Source: JAASSS01 sp021767745 (GTDB lineage Bacteria > Pseudomonadota > Gammaproteobacteria > UBA5335). From it: DNA of 64,000 nt. The stretch is from NCBI GenBank assembly GCA_034189165.1, contig JAXHVN010000034.1, forward strand, positions 1 through 64,000, written 5' to 3'. A program made the position numbers and the translations under genes. Below, piece by piece: positions 1-19,794 of the stretch; position 1 is the first letter of the stretch, and each line of letters begins with the position of its first letter. The notes under the pieces are model-generated. The model saw nothing but the letters and a program-made list of their open reading frames with translations. It did no database searches and had not been told where the DNA came from.

Positions 1-9
1 GGTCTGCGG

Positions 10-38
10 TTGACACCCCGGAGGGTGGGTACCACAAT
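10..38 (+). promoter_or_regulatory. sigma70-type promoter of the tRNA-tuf operon
   Basis: A perfect -35 hexamer TTGACA (10-15) is followed by a 17-base spacer and the -10-like hexamer CACAAT (33-38, 4/6 match to consensus). A GC-rich stretch (CGCGC, 41-45) lies just downstream where a stringently controlled discriminator would be. The predicted start is about 8 bases before the first tRNA. This is a sequence match only. Confidence 0.65.
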
Positions 39-53
39 ACCGCGCTCTCTGAC

Positions 54-138
54 GGAGGGGTGCCCGAGCGGTCAAAGGGAGCAGACTGTAAATCTGCCGG
101 CTCCGCCTACGTAGGTTCGAATCCTACCCCCTCCACCA
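54..138 (+). tRNA. tRNA-Tyr (anticodon GTA)
   Basis: An 85-base class II tRNA with a long variable arm. The acceptor stem is GGAGGGG paired with CCCCTCC, discriminator A, and an encoded CCA at 136-138. The anticodon GTA is at 88-90 and the T-loop GGTTCGAATCC is intact. It is the first gene of a tRNA-Tyr/Gly/Thr-tuf operon matching the enterobacterial tyrU-glyT-thrT-tufB order. Confidence 0.96.
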
Positions 139-169
139 GATTCGGTCGCAGCGGCGTGGGATAGCCGTA

Positions 170-243
<74 letters not shown>

Positions 244-283
244 TCAGGGCGCTCGCCGCGGCGGGCGTCAACAGTTTGTCATG

Positions 284-359
<76 letters not shown>

Positions 360-404
360 GGTTCTGTTGTTGACGCATTCGTCAGTTACTGCGGGAGCAA
401 AAGT

Positions 405-1583
<1,179 letters not shown>

Positions 1584-1598
<15 letters not shown>

Positions 1599-1614
1599 GC
1601 TCGATCACCGTTTT
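1584..1614 (+). terminator. intrinsic terminator overlapping the tuf stop codon
   Basis: The last ten coding bases of tuf (GGTGATCGAG, 1584-1593) pair perfectly with CTCGATCACC at 1600-1609 around the loop TAAGCG, which contains the stop codon. GTTTT follows at 1610-1614. Only the 3' arm lies outside the duplicated tract, so copy 2 lacks the hairpin. The short T tract suggests partial termination before tRNA-Trp. A weaker second hairpin (AGCCGG/CCGGCT, 1620-1637) sits just downstream. Confidence 0.7.
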
Positions 1615-1642
1615 GTACTAGCCGGCACAGTCCGGCTCTTCT

Positions 1643-1718
<76 letters not shown>

Positions 1719-1724
1719 TACACC

Positions 1725-1751
1725 GCCGCCGCACACGCGTTGTGCGGCGGC
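1725..1751 (+). promoter_or_regulatory. hairpin between tRNA-Trp and secE
   Basis: An 11-base-pair stem, GCCGCCGCACA (1725-1735) with TGTGCGGCGGC (1741-1751), closes a 5-base loop. No T tract follows, so it is not a classical terminator. It ends 10 bases before the secE start and may be an RNase cleavage or mRNA-stabilising element separating the tRNA from the secE-nusG message. Confidence 0.5.
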
Positions 1752-1761
1752 ATGGCGTGGT

Positions 1762-2139
1762 ATGAACGCGAAGGTAGAAACCCCCAACTCCCGCCTGGAT
1801 AGCGCCAAGTGGGTCGGCGTGGCGCTGCTGCTCGCAGCCGGCGTGACGTCGTTCTATTACCTCGGCGAGCTGCTGCTGATCTACCGGGTGCTGATCGTCC
1901 TGCTGTTTGCGGGTCTCGCGCTCGGATTGGCGTATACCACTGAGCAGGGTAGCCGCGCCTGGGGCTTGCTGGTCGAGGGTCGCAACGAGGTTCGCAAGGT
2001 CGTCTGGCCGAGTCGGCAGGAAACGACGCAGACGACGCTGGTGGTATTGGGTTTGATCGTGATCATCGGTGTGTTCCTGTGGCTGACGGACTTCGTTCTG
2101 GGCGTCCTGCTGCGGCTGGTGACCGGCTTCGGAGGTTGA
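1762..2139 (+). CDS. secE: preprotein translocase subunit SecE
   Basis: SecE is the essential clamp of the SecYEG protein-export channel in the inner membrane. The 125-residue protein is of the long gamma-proteobacterial type, with three hydrophobic segments at about 17-36, 38-58 and 92-120. The conserved amphipathic signature EVRKVVWPSRQET is at 76-88. There is no clear Shine-Dalgarno before the ATG, and a stable hairpin ends 10 bases upstream. nusG follows after one base (stop 2137-2139, ATG 2141), so the two are probably translationally coupled. Confidence 0.96.
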   Translation: MNAKVETPNSRLDSAKWVGVALLLAAGVTSFYYLGELLLIYRVLIVLLFAGLALGLAYTTEQGSRAWGLLVEGRNEVRKVVWPSRQETTQTTLVVLGLIVIIGVFLWLTDFVLGVLLRLVTGFGG

Positions 2140-2140
2140 C

Positions 2141-2674
2141 ATGGCAAAGCGCTGGTATGTGGTTCAGGCCTATTCCGGCTATGAGCACCAGGTTCGGCGA
2201 GCATTGCTGGATCGCATCCGTCGCGACGGCCTGGAGGAGGCATTCGGCGACATCCTCGTGCCGACCGAGGAGGTCGTCGAGATGCGCGATGGTCAGAAGC
2301 GTCGCAGCGAGCGCAAGTTCTATCCTGGCTATGTGCTGGTGCAGATGGAAATGGACGAGCGCACCTGGCATTTGGTGAAGGACGTGCCGAAGGTGCTCGG
2401 TTTCATCGGTGGGGTGAAGGGTAAGCCTGCGCCCATCACCGAGCGCGAGGCCGAAGCGATCCTGCACCGCATGGAAGAGGGGGCGGAGAAGCCGCGGCCG
2501 AAGGTGCTGTTCGAGCCCGGCGAGGCGGTGCGTGTCACCGATGGTCCGTTCAACGACTTCAACGGCGTGGTCGAGGAAGTCAACTACGAAAAGAGCCGGC
2601 TGCGTGTCGGCGTCACGATCTTCGGCCGGTCCACGCCGGTCGACCTGGAATTCTCGCAGGTCGAGAAGGCCTAG
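2141..2674 (+). CDS. nusG: transcription termination/antitermination factor NusG
   Basis: NusG binds RNA polymerase through its N-terminal domain, and couples transcription to Rho or to ribosomal protein S10 through its C-terminal KOW domain. The 177-residue protein has the NGN domain at about 3-110 (RWYVVQAYSGYE near the start, FYPGYVLV in the core). The KOW domain at about 124-176 begins with EPGEAVRVTDGPF. A strong GGAGG lies about 8 bases upstream inside secE. The partner S10 is encoded in this window (rpsJ). Confidence 0.97.
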   Translation: MAKRWYVVQAYSGYEHQVRRALLDRIRRDGLEEAFGDILVPTEEVVEMRDGQKRRSERKFYPGYVLVQMEMDERTWHLVKDVPKVLGFIGGVKGKPAPITEREAEAILHRMEEGAEKPRPKVLFEPGEAVRVTDGPFNDFNGVVEEVNYEKSRLRVGVTIFGRSTPVDLEFSQVEKA

Positions 2675-2725
2675 CGACAACGCAACGAGACGGGGAGCCG
2701 CGAGGCGTTCGTACCCGGGAGAGTC

Positions 2726-3160
2726 ATGGCGAAGAAAATCGAAGCTTACATCAAGCTGCAGGTGCCGGCCGGCAAGGCCAATCCGAGCCCGCCGGTGGGT
2801 CCGGCGCTCGGCCAGCGTGGCGTCAACATCATGGAGTTCTGCAAGGCGTTCAACGCCGAGACGCAGAATCTCGAGCCGGGTATGCCCATTCCGGTAGTGA
2901 TCACGGTCTACAGCGACCGCAGCTTCACGTTCGTCACCCGGACGCCGCCCGCGGCGGTGCTGTTGCGCAAGGCGGTCGGCATCGCCAAGGGCAGCGGCAC
3001 GCCGAATTCGGTCAAGGTCGGCACCGTGACGCGCGAGCAGCTCGAAGAGATCGCAAAGACCAAGGAGCCGGATCTCACGGCGGCCGGTCTGGACGCCGCG
3101 GTGCGCACGATCGCCGGCAGCGCGCGCAGCATGGGGCTCAATGTCGAGGGGGTGGAGTGA
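2726..3160 (+). CDS. rplK: 50S ribosomal protein L11
   Basis: L11 forms the GTPase-associated centre of the large subunit with L10 and L12, and is needed for RelA activation. The 144-residue protein has the proline-rich N-terminal signature PAGKANPSPPVGPALGQRG and a C-terminal rRNA-binding domain ending in RSMGLNVEGVE. It is preceded by GGGAGAG. The stop TGA (3158-3160) shares its last base with the rplA start. The 51-base gap after nusG shows no obvious promoter. Confidence 0.97.
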   Translation: MAKKIEAYIKLQVPAGKANPSPPVGPALGQRGVNIMEFCKAFNAETQNLEPGMPIPVVITVYSDRSFTFVTRTPPAAVLLRKAVGIAKGSGTPNSVKVGTVTREQLEEIAKTKEPDLTAAGLDAAVRTIAGSARSMGLNVEGVE

Positions 3161-3849
3161 TGGCAAGGCTGACCAAGCGCCAGCGGGCGATCCAGGAACA
3201 GCTCGAGCCCGGCAAGAGCTACCCGCTCGACGAGGCGCTCGAACTGGTCAAGAAGCTGGCGGTGGCAAAGTTTCCCGAGTCGGTCGACGTGGCGGTAAAC
3301 CTCGGCGTGGACCCTCGCAAGTCTGACCAGGTGGTGCGTGGGGCGACAGTCCTGCCGCGGGGCACGGGCAAGCGAATCCGCGTGGCGGTATTCGCGCAGG
3401 GTGCCAACGCCGACGCGGCGCGTGAGGCTGGCGCGGATATCGTCGGCATGGAGGATCTCGCTGACCGGGTGAAGGCCGGCGAGTTGGACTTCGACGTGGT
3501 CATCGCCACGCCGGACGCCATGCGTGTGGTCGGTCAGTTGGGCCCGGTGCTGGGCCCGCGCGGCCTGATGCCGAACCCCAAGGTCGGTACCGTGACGACC
3601 GACGTCACGCTAGCAGTGCAGAACGCCAAGGGCGGCCAGGTGCGCTATCGCACGGATCGCGCCGGCATTATCCACTGCAGCATCGGCAAGGCCGATTTTG
3701 CGGTGGAGGACCTGCGCGAGAATCTCGGTGCATTGCTGGCGGATCTGCAGAAGGCAAAGCCCAGTGCTGCCAAGGGCGTCTACCTGCAGGGCGTTACCGT
3801 GTCCTCGACCATGGGTCCGGGCATCACCGTCGAGCAGTCCACGATCTAG
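3160..3849 (+). CDS. rplA: 50S ribosomal protein L1
   Basis: L1 builds the mobile stalk at the tRNA exit site and, in enterobacteria, represses the rplK-rplA message. I start it at ATG 3160, one base overlapping the rplK stop, giving 229 residues. A GTG directly before it (3157) is also in frame. The family core GPRGLMPNPKVGTVT is present. The gene ends 192 bases before rplJ, and that gap is the L10 leader. Confidence 0.97.
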   Translation: MARLTKRQRAIQEQLEPGKSYPLDEALELVKKLAVAKFPESVDVAVNLGVDPRKSDQVVRGATVLPRGTGKRIRVAVFAQGANADAAREAGADIVGMEDLADRVKAGELDFDVVIATPDAMRVVGQLGPVLGPRGLMPNPKVGTVTTDVTLAVQNAKGGQVRYRTDRAGIIHCSIGKADFAVEDLRENLGALLADLQKAKPSAAKGVYLQGVTVSSTMGPGITVEQSTI

Positions 3850-4041
3850 TTTCAGCAACCGAATTGGGTGGCGGGGCGATGATGCCCCGCCCGTCCAAGA
3901 CCGCAGGCGCCAAGGGCTTAATGGCATCCGCCGGCCTGCGTAGACGATGACCCGCGTCAGGATCGCTCCTGGTCGGGCGTCGTGGTGAGGCTTCGCCTCA
4001 ACGATGACACACCCGGCGTGTGCCGGGCCAGGAGGTAAAAC
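3850..4041 (+). promoter_or_regulatory. rplJ (L10-type) autoregulatory leader
   Basis: This 192-base gap is packed with paired segments. They are GGCGGGGC/GCCCCGCC (3870-3877 with 3884-3891), CGCAGGC/GCCTGCG (3902-3908 with 3934-3940) enclosing GGGCTTAATGGC, TGAGG/CCTCA (3986-3990 with 3996-4000), and CCCGGC/GCCGGG (4012-4017 with 4022-4027). The perfect Shine-Dalgarno AGGAGGT is at 4030-4036. In enterobacteria the L10-L12 complex binds a bent hairpin here to repress rplJL translation. Position and structure fit, but no covariance search was run. Confidence 0.75.
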
Positions 4042-4569
4042 ATGCCGCTGAGTTTCGATAGCAAGCGAGCGCTGGTGGCAGAGGTGAGTGCCGTAGCCCA
4101 GGATGCGCATTCTGTGGTGGCGGCAGAGTATCGCGGCCTGTCCGTGGCCGACATGGACGAGCTGCGACGCAAGGCGCGAGGCGATGGCGTCTATCTGCGG
4201 GTGGTCAAGAATACCTTGGCGCGCCGGGCCTTGGAAGGCACGGCGTTCGAGGCACTGGGCGGCTCGCTGAGCGGACCGTTGGTGCTGGGCTTCTCGCTGG
4301 AGGATCCCGGTTCGGCTGCCCGCCTGTTCAAGGACTTCGCGAAATCGCATGCGGACCTGAAGGTGTCGAGCCTGGCGGTCTCCGGGCAGGTGCTGCCGGC
4401 CTCGGAGATCGAGCGTCTGGCCAGCCTGCCGACTCGCGATCAGGCGCTGGCCATGCTGATGGCCGTGATGAAGGCGCCTGTGGAGAAGTTCGTCCGAACC
4501 TTGAATGAGCCACACGCCAAGCTGACGCGCACGGTTGCGGCCGTCCGTGACCAGAAGCAGGCTGCGTGA
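4042..4569 (+). CDS. rplJ: 50S ribosomal protein L10
   Basis: L10 anchors the L7/L12 dimers to 23S rRNA and binds its own mRNA leader. The protein is 175 residues. The N-terminal domain starts MPLSFDSKRALVAEV and contains VVAAEYRGLSV and VVKNTLARRA, and the C-terminal helix offers the L12-binding surface. Translation starts 6 bases after a full AGGAGGT. rplL follows after 54 bases. Confidence 0.97.
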   Translation: MPLSFDSKRALVAEVSAVAQDAHSVVAAEYRGLSVADMDELRRKARGDGVYLRVVKNTLARRALEGTAFEALGGSLSGPLVLGFSLEDPGSAARLFKDFAKSHADLKVSSLAVSGQVLPASEIERLASLPTRDQALAMLMAVMKAPVEKFVRTLNEPHAKLTRTVAAVRDQKQAA

Positions 4570-4623
4570 GCCTCGCTCTGCCTCTGTTGACTACCCAATT
4601 ACGTTTTTCAGGAGTGTGATACC

Positions 4624-5004
4624 ATGGCTGTTTCGAAAGATGAGATCCTAGACGCCATTTCCAACATGACCGTGATGGAGGTCGTCGACCTCATCTCGGC
4701 GATGGAGGAGAAGTTCGGCGTTTCTGCGGCCGCTGCGGTTGCCGCGGCGCCTGCGGCGGCTGCCGGCGGTGCCGAGGCGGCTGCCGAAGAGCAGTCCGAG
4801 TTCGACGTGGTGATGACCAGCTTCGGCGCCAACAAGGTCGCTGTCATCAAGACCGTTCGCGGTCTGACTGGCCTGGGCCTGAAGGAGGCGAAGGACATGG
4901 TCGAGGGCGCGCCCGCCACGATCAAGGAAGGCGTCGACAAGGACGAGGCGAATCAGATCAAGGCGCAGCTCGAGGAGGCTGGCGCCACCGTAGAGGTCAA
5001 GTAG
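4624..5004 (+). CDS. rplL: 50S ribosomal protein L7/L12
   Basis: This is the multicopy stalk protein that recruits translational GTPases such as EF-Tu and EF-G. The 126-residue protein has the N-terminal dimerisation helices at 1-33, an alanine/glycine hinge at about 34-55, and the globular domain from 57 with KVAVIKTVRGLTGLGLKEAK, the factor-binding surface. An attenuator follows before rpoB, which fits the need for more L12 than RNA polymerase. Confidence 0.98.
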   Translation: MAVSKDEILDAISNMTVMEVVDLISAMEEKFGVSAAAAVAAAPAAAAGGAEAAAEEQSEFDVVMTSFGANKVAVIKTVRGLTGLGLKEAKDMVEGAPATIKEGVDKDEANQIKAQLEEAGATVEVK

Positions 5005-5046
5005 ATTCTGACCGGCTCTGCGACGCAGAAAATCTAGGCTACAGGA

Positions 5047-5080
5047 GGCTGGTGGCGCAGGGCGCCGCCGGCCTTTTCCT
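5047..5080 (+). terminator. attenuator between rplL and rpoB
   Basis: A 12-base-pair stem runs from 5047-5058 to 5062-5073, with ten Watson-Crick pairs and two G-T pairs around the loop AGG. TTTTCCT follows at 5074-5080. It has the form of an intrinsic terminator but lies inside the rplKAJL-rpoBC transcription unit. It would therefore lower RNA polymerase subunit expression relative to L12, as the rplL-rpoB attenuator does in E. coli. Confidence 0.78.
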
Positions 5081-5154
5081 GCTGTTCGACGCCGTCGATA
5101 CCGGGCGCCCGTCCGTTCCGGCGCATGCGTGGACTTCAGTTTGAGGATCGCTCG

Positions 5155-9234
<4,080 letters not shown>

Positions 9235-9268
9235 TGCGCCGCCCTCGCGGCGTGTCGCAGGAGATACG

Positions 9269-13462
<4,194 letters not shown>

Positions 13463-13481
13463 GCTCGGAGGTCTTTTGGCA

Positions 13482-13523
13482 ATGGAGCGCCCGCCGGCGT
13501 TGACACGTCGGCGGGCGCTCCAT
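13482..13523 (+). promoter_or_regulatory. 15-base-pair inverted repeat after rpoC
   Basis: ATGGAGCGCCCGCCG (13482-13496) is perfectly complementary to 13509-13523, with a 12-base loop. On the rpoC transcript it forms a very stable hairpin with no T tract after it. The -35 hexamer of the rpsL promoter starts in the loop, and the right arm ends on the first base of the -10 hexamer. It may protect or terminate the rpoC mRNA while the duplex DNA acts as the promoter. Confidence 0.8.
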
Positions 13524-13528
13524 AGAAT
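13500..13528 (+). promoter_or_regulatory. near-consensus sigma70 promoter for rpsL-rpsG-fusA-tuf
   Basis: TTGACA (13500-13505, perfect) is followed by an exact 17-base spacer and TAGAAT (13523-13528, 5/6). Transcription should start near 13535, giving a leader of about 65 bases before rpsL. This is the best promoter match in the window and drives the str and probably the S10 genes. Confidence 0.82.
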
Positions 13529-13544
13529 TGCCGCTCTTAACGAG

Positions 13545-13573
13545 ACAGGCGGGTCCTTCCGCCTGTTTTTCTT
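13545..13573 (+). terminator. attenuator in the rpsL leader
   Basis: ACAGGCGG (13545-13552) pairs with CCGCCTGT (13559-13566) around GTCCTT, and TTTTCTTT (13567-13574) follows. This is a classic intrinsic terminator. It lies downstream of the predicted promoter and only about 26 bases before the rpsL start, with no room for another promoter after it. It must therefore be read through for str expression, as an attenuator, and it would also stop rpoC read-through. Confidence 0.78.
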
Positions 13574-13599
13574 TGTATGGATCCGAGAAGGTCGGGTTT

Positions 13600-13974
<375 letters not shown>

Positions 13975-13983
13975 GAGAGGTTC

Positions 13984-14454
13984 ATGGCAAGACGTCGCGT
14001 AGCGGCCCGGCGGGCGATTCTGCCGGATCCCAAGTATCACAACGAGCAGCTGGCGAAGTTCATCAACATGCTGATGCGTGATGGCAAGAAGTCGATCGCC
14101 GAGCGCATCGTCTATGACGCACTCGATCAGATCGCCGAGCGTCGCAGCCAGGATGCCCTGGATGTGGTGGAACGCGCGCTGGAAGCGGTGCGCCCGTCGG
14201 TCGAGGTGAAGTCCCGGCGCGTCGGTGGTGCCACCTATCAGGTGCCGGTCGAGGTTCGCGCGAGTCGCCGCAACGCGCTTGGCATGCGCTGGCTGATCGA
14301 TGCGGCCCGGGCGCGTGGTGAGAAGTCCATGGCCCGCCGGCTGGCGGCAGAGCTGTCCGAGGCGGCAGATAACCGCGGCGCAGCGGTCAAGAAACGGGAA
14401 GATACGCATCGGATGGCGGAGGCCAACAAAGCCTTCTCGCACTTCCGCTGGTAG
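13984..14454 (+). CDS. rpsG: 30S ribosomal protein S7
   Basis: S7 nucleates assembly of the 3' major domain of 16S rRNA, contacts the E-site tRNA, and is the usual translational repressor of the str operon. The 156-residue protein starts MARRRVAARRAILPDPKYHN and has the conserved VGGATYQVPVEV core. It is preceded by GGAGAGG. fusA follows after 27 bases. Confidence 0.97.
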   Translation: MARRRVAARRAILPDPKYHNEQLAKFINMLMRDGKKSIAERIVYDALDQIAERRSQDALDVVERALEAVRPSVEVKSRRVGGATYQVPVEVRASRRNALGMRWLIDAARARGEKSMARRLAAELSEAADNRGAAVKKREDTHRMAEANKAFSHFRW

Positions 14455-14481
14455 TCACTAGTTCTAACGAGGTTCCCCTCC

Positions 14482-16581
<2,100 letters not shown>

Positions 16582-16611
16582 GCCCAAAAATATCAGTTTC
16601 TGAGGTAGTCG

Positions 16612-17805
<1,194 letters not shown>

Positions 17806-17808
17806 ATT

Positions 17809-18120
17809 ATGGCCGGACAACGCATTCGCATTCGACTCAAGGGCTTCGATCATCGGCTGATTGATCGATCCGCGCGTGAAATCGTCGATACCGCCAAACG
17901 GACCGGCGCTCAGGTCAAGGGGCCGATTCCGTTGCCGACGCGGCACGAGCGCTACACCGTGCTGGTTTCGCCGCATGTGAACAAAGATGCTCGTGATCAA
18001 TACGAGCTGCGTACGCACAAGCGCCTGATGGAGATCGTCGATCCGACCGACAAGACGGTCGATGCGTTGATGCGTCTGGATCTGGCGGCGGGCGTCGACG
18101 TCCAGCTGAAGCTCTACTAG
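17809..18120 (+). CDS. rpsJ: 30S ribosomal protein S10
   Basis: S10 is a 30S head protein and, with NusB and NusG, part of antitermination complexes. The 103-residue protein starts MAGQRIRIRLKGFDHRLID and contains PLPTRHERYTVLVSPHVNK. The start lies 5 bases after tuf, with no leader of its own, unlike E. coli where the L4-controlled S10 leader precedes rpsJ. Here the only sizeable gap of the cluster comes after it. Confidence 0.97.
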   Translation: MAGQRIRIRLKGFDHRLIDRSAREIVDTAKRTGAQVKGPIPLPTRHERYTVLVSPHVNKDARDQYELRTHKRLMEIVDPTDKTVDALMRLDLAAGVDVQLKLY

Positions 18121-18138
18121 AGCGATTGTTTTTTCGAG

Positions 18139-18176
18139 CAGGCCGCTGTCCGGCTGGGTGGCGGCCTGTTTCTTCT
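18139..18176 (+). terminator. attenuator-like hairpin between rpsJ and rplC
   Basis: CAGGCCGC (18139-18146) pairs with GCGGCCTG (18161-18168) across a 14-base loop, and TTTCTTCT (18169-18176) follows. It has intrinsic-terminator form but lies within the cluster, 55 bases before rplC. I see no convincing promoter downstream, so it probably attenuates rather than ends transcription. Confidence 0.65.
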
Positions 18177-18189
18177 GTAGGACCAAGGG

Positions 18190-18213
18190 TCGGCGGTCAA
18201 CCGTAATCGCCGA
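18190..18213 (+). promoter_or_regulatory. second hairpin in the rplC leader
   Basis: TCGGCG (18190-18195) pairs with CGCCGA (18208-18213), enclosing GTCAACCGTAAT. It lies 17 bases before the rplC start and could act with the preceding hairpin as a protein-binding leader for L4-type autoregulation. This is inferred from position only. Confidence 0.4.
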
Positions 18214-18230
18214 TAACAGAGGGCATAACA

Positions 18231-18884
18231 ATGGCGATCGGCATCGTGGGCCGCAAGTGCGGCATGACGCGAATATTTCAGGAAGACGGCTCCTCCGTGC
18301 CCGTCACGGTGATCGAGGCAACGCCCAACCGTATCACGCAGCTGCGCACCCTGGAGGCCGACGGTTATCGCGCCGTGCAGGTGACGGCCGGCATGCGCCG
18401 ACCCTCGCGCGTCAACCGCCCGATGGCCGGGCACTACGCCAAGGCCGGTGTCGAAGCCGGACGGGGCGCCTGGGAGTTCCGGCTGGCCGACGGCGAGGGC
18501 GATGATCTCGCGCCGGGCGGCGAAATCACCGTGTCCCAGTTCGCTGCCGGCGACCATGTTCAGGTAGCGGGCGTGTCGATCGGCAAGGGGTTCGCAGGCA
18601 CGGTCAAGCGCCACAACTTTCGGACCCAGGACGCTACACACGGCAATTCGCTGTCGCACCGTGCGCCGGGCTCGATCGGGCAGAACCAGACCCCTGGCCG
18701 TGTCTTCAAGGGCAAGAAGATGGCCGGGCACATGGGCGCGCATCGTGTCACTGTCCGGAACCTCGAAGTCATTCGCGTGGACGAGGAGCGCAGCCTGCTG
18801 CTCGTCAAGGGCGCAGTGCCTGGCGCACGTAACGGCGATCTGCTGGTGCAGCCGGTGCCCGCCCGCAAGGTGAGGGACAAGTAA
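18231..18884 (+). CDS. rplC: 50S ribosomal protein L3
   Basis: L3 binds near the peptidyl-transferase centre and starts 50S assembly. The 217-residue protein begins MAIGIVGRKCGMTRIFQEDG and has the typical GKGFAGTVKRHNF and GSIGQNQTPGRVFKGKKMAG motifs. The stop TAA (18882-18884) shares its last base with the rplD start. Confidence 0.97.
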   Translation: MAIGIVGRKCGMTRIFQEDGSSVPVTVIEATPNRITQLRTLEADGYRAVQVTAGMRRPSRVNRPMAGHYAKAGVEAGRGAWEFRLADGEGDDLAPGGEITVSQFAAGDHVQVAGVSIGKGFAGTVKRHNFRTQDATHGNSLSHRAPGSIGQNQTPGRVFKGKKMAGHMGAHRVTVRNLEVIRVDEERSLLLVKGAVPGARNGDLLVQPVPARKVRDK

Positions 18885-19483
18885 TGGAGCTGCAGGCAAT
18901 CGCCGGGAGTGTCACGGCGTCAGACGTGACGTTCGCGGCGCCATACAACGAGGCGCTGGTCCATCAGGTTGTCACCGCGTACCTGGCTGGCGGCCGGGCG
19001 GGCACGCGGCGCCAGCTGAACCGTGCCGAGGTGGCCGGCGGCGGACGTAAGCCGTGGCGTCAGAAGGGCACCGGGCGCGCGCGGGCCGGCACGATTCGCA
19101 GCCCGCTCTGGCGCAGTGGCGGTGTCACCTTCGCCGCCCGGCCCCAGGACTGGGGGCAGAAGGTCAACCGGAAGATGTACCGGGCGGCCATGCGTTCGAT
19201 CCTGAGCGAGCTCGTGCGCAGCGAGCGCTTCACGGTGGTGGAATCGCTGGAGCTGGCGGCGCCGAAGACGCGGGAGTTGGCTGGCCGTCTGCGCGAGTAT
19301 GAGATGGCGGCCGGTCTCATCGTCGTGGAGCGGGTGGACGATCATCTGTATCTCGCGGCGCGCAACCTGCCGCATCACCACGTGGTGGCGGTCAACAGGC
19401 TCGACCCTGTCGCCCTAGTGGGTGCCGAGCGTGTGTTGATCACGGAAGGCGCTGTTCGTCAGCTGGAGGAGTGGCTCGGATGA
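18884..19483 (+). CDS. rplD: 50S ribosomal protein L4
   Basis: L4 lines the exit tunnel and in E. coli represses its own operon through the S10 leader. The 199-residue protein has the tunnel loop with GGRKPWRQKGTGRARAG and the WRSGGVTFAARPQDW segment. The ATG overlaps the rplC stop by one base and the stop overlaps the rplW start by four, so all three are translationally coupled. Confidence 0.97.
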   Translation: MELQAIAGSVTASDVTFAAPYNEALVHQVVTAYLAGGRAGTRRQLNRAEVAGGGRKPWRQKGTGRARAGTIRSPLWRSGGVTFAARPQDWGQKVNRKMYRAAMRSILSELVRSERFTVVESLELAAPKTRELAGRLREYEMAAGLIVVERVDDHLYLAARNLPHHHVVAVNRLDPVALVGAERVLITEGAVRQLEEWLG

Positions 19484-19776
19484 ATCAGGAACGGCTGATG
19501 CAGGTATTGCTGGCGCCGCTGGTCTCGGAAAAGACCAGCATCGTGGCCGAGCAGTGCAACCAGGTGGCCTTCCGTGTGCGCCGGGATGCTTCCAAGCAAG
19601 AGGTCAAGGCAGCGGTCGAGCAGCTGTTCGACGTCGAGGTGCTGGCGGTGACGACGAGCAACGTGAAGCCGAAGCGGAAGCGTTTCGGTCGTTTGCAGGG
19701 CAAGCGCGCCGCATGGAAAAAGGCCTATGTGCGCCTCGCGGCGGGCCAGGATATCGATCTGGTGAGCGGCAGCTAG
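19480..19776 (+). CDS. rplW: 50S ribosomal protein L23
   Basis: L23 surrounds the tunnel exit and docks trigger factor and SRP. I start it at ATG 19480 (MNQERLMQVLLAPLVSEKT), in an ATGA overlap with rplD and 9 bases after GGAGGA, giving 98 residues. A GTG at 19471 is in frame but sits on top of the Shine-Dalgarno. The conserved PKRKRFGRLQGKRAAWKKAYV is present. Confidence 0.95.
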   Translation: MNQERLMQVLLAPLVSEKTSIVAEQCNQVAFRVRRDASKQEVKAAVEQLFDVEVLAVTTSNVKPKRKRFGRLQGKRAAWKKAYVRLAAGQDIDLVSGS

Positions 19777-19794
19777 GCGGGCGAGGAAAGAAAG

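Noticed and set aside
18181..18230. Possible promoter before rplC (GATAAC as a -10)
   Set aside because: No acceptable -35 lies at the right distance (GTCGGC), so I treat the gap as a leader, not a promoter.
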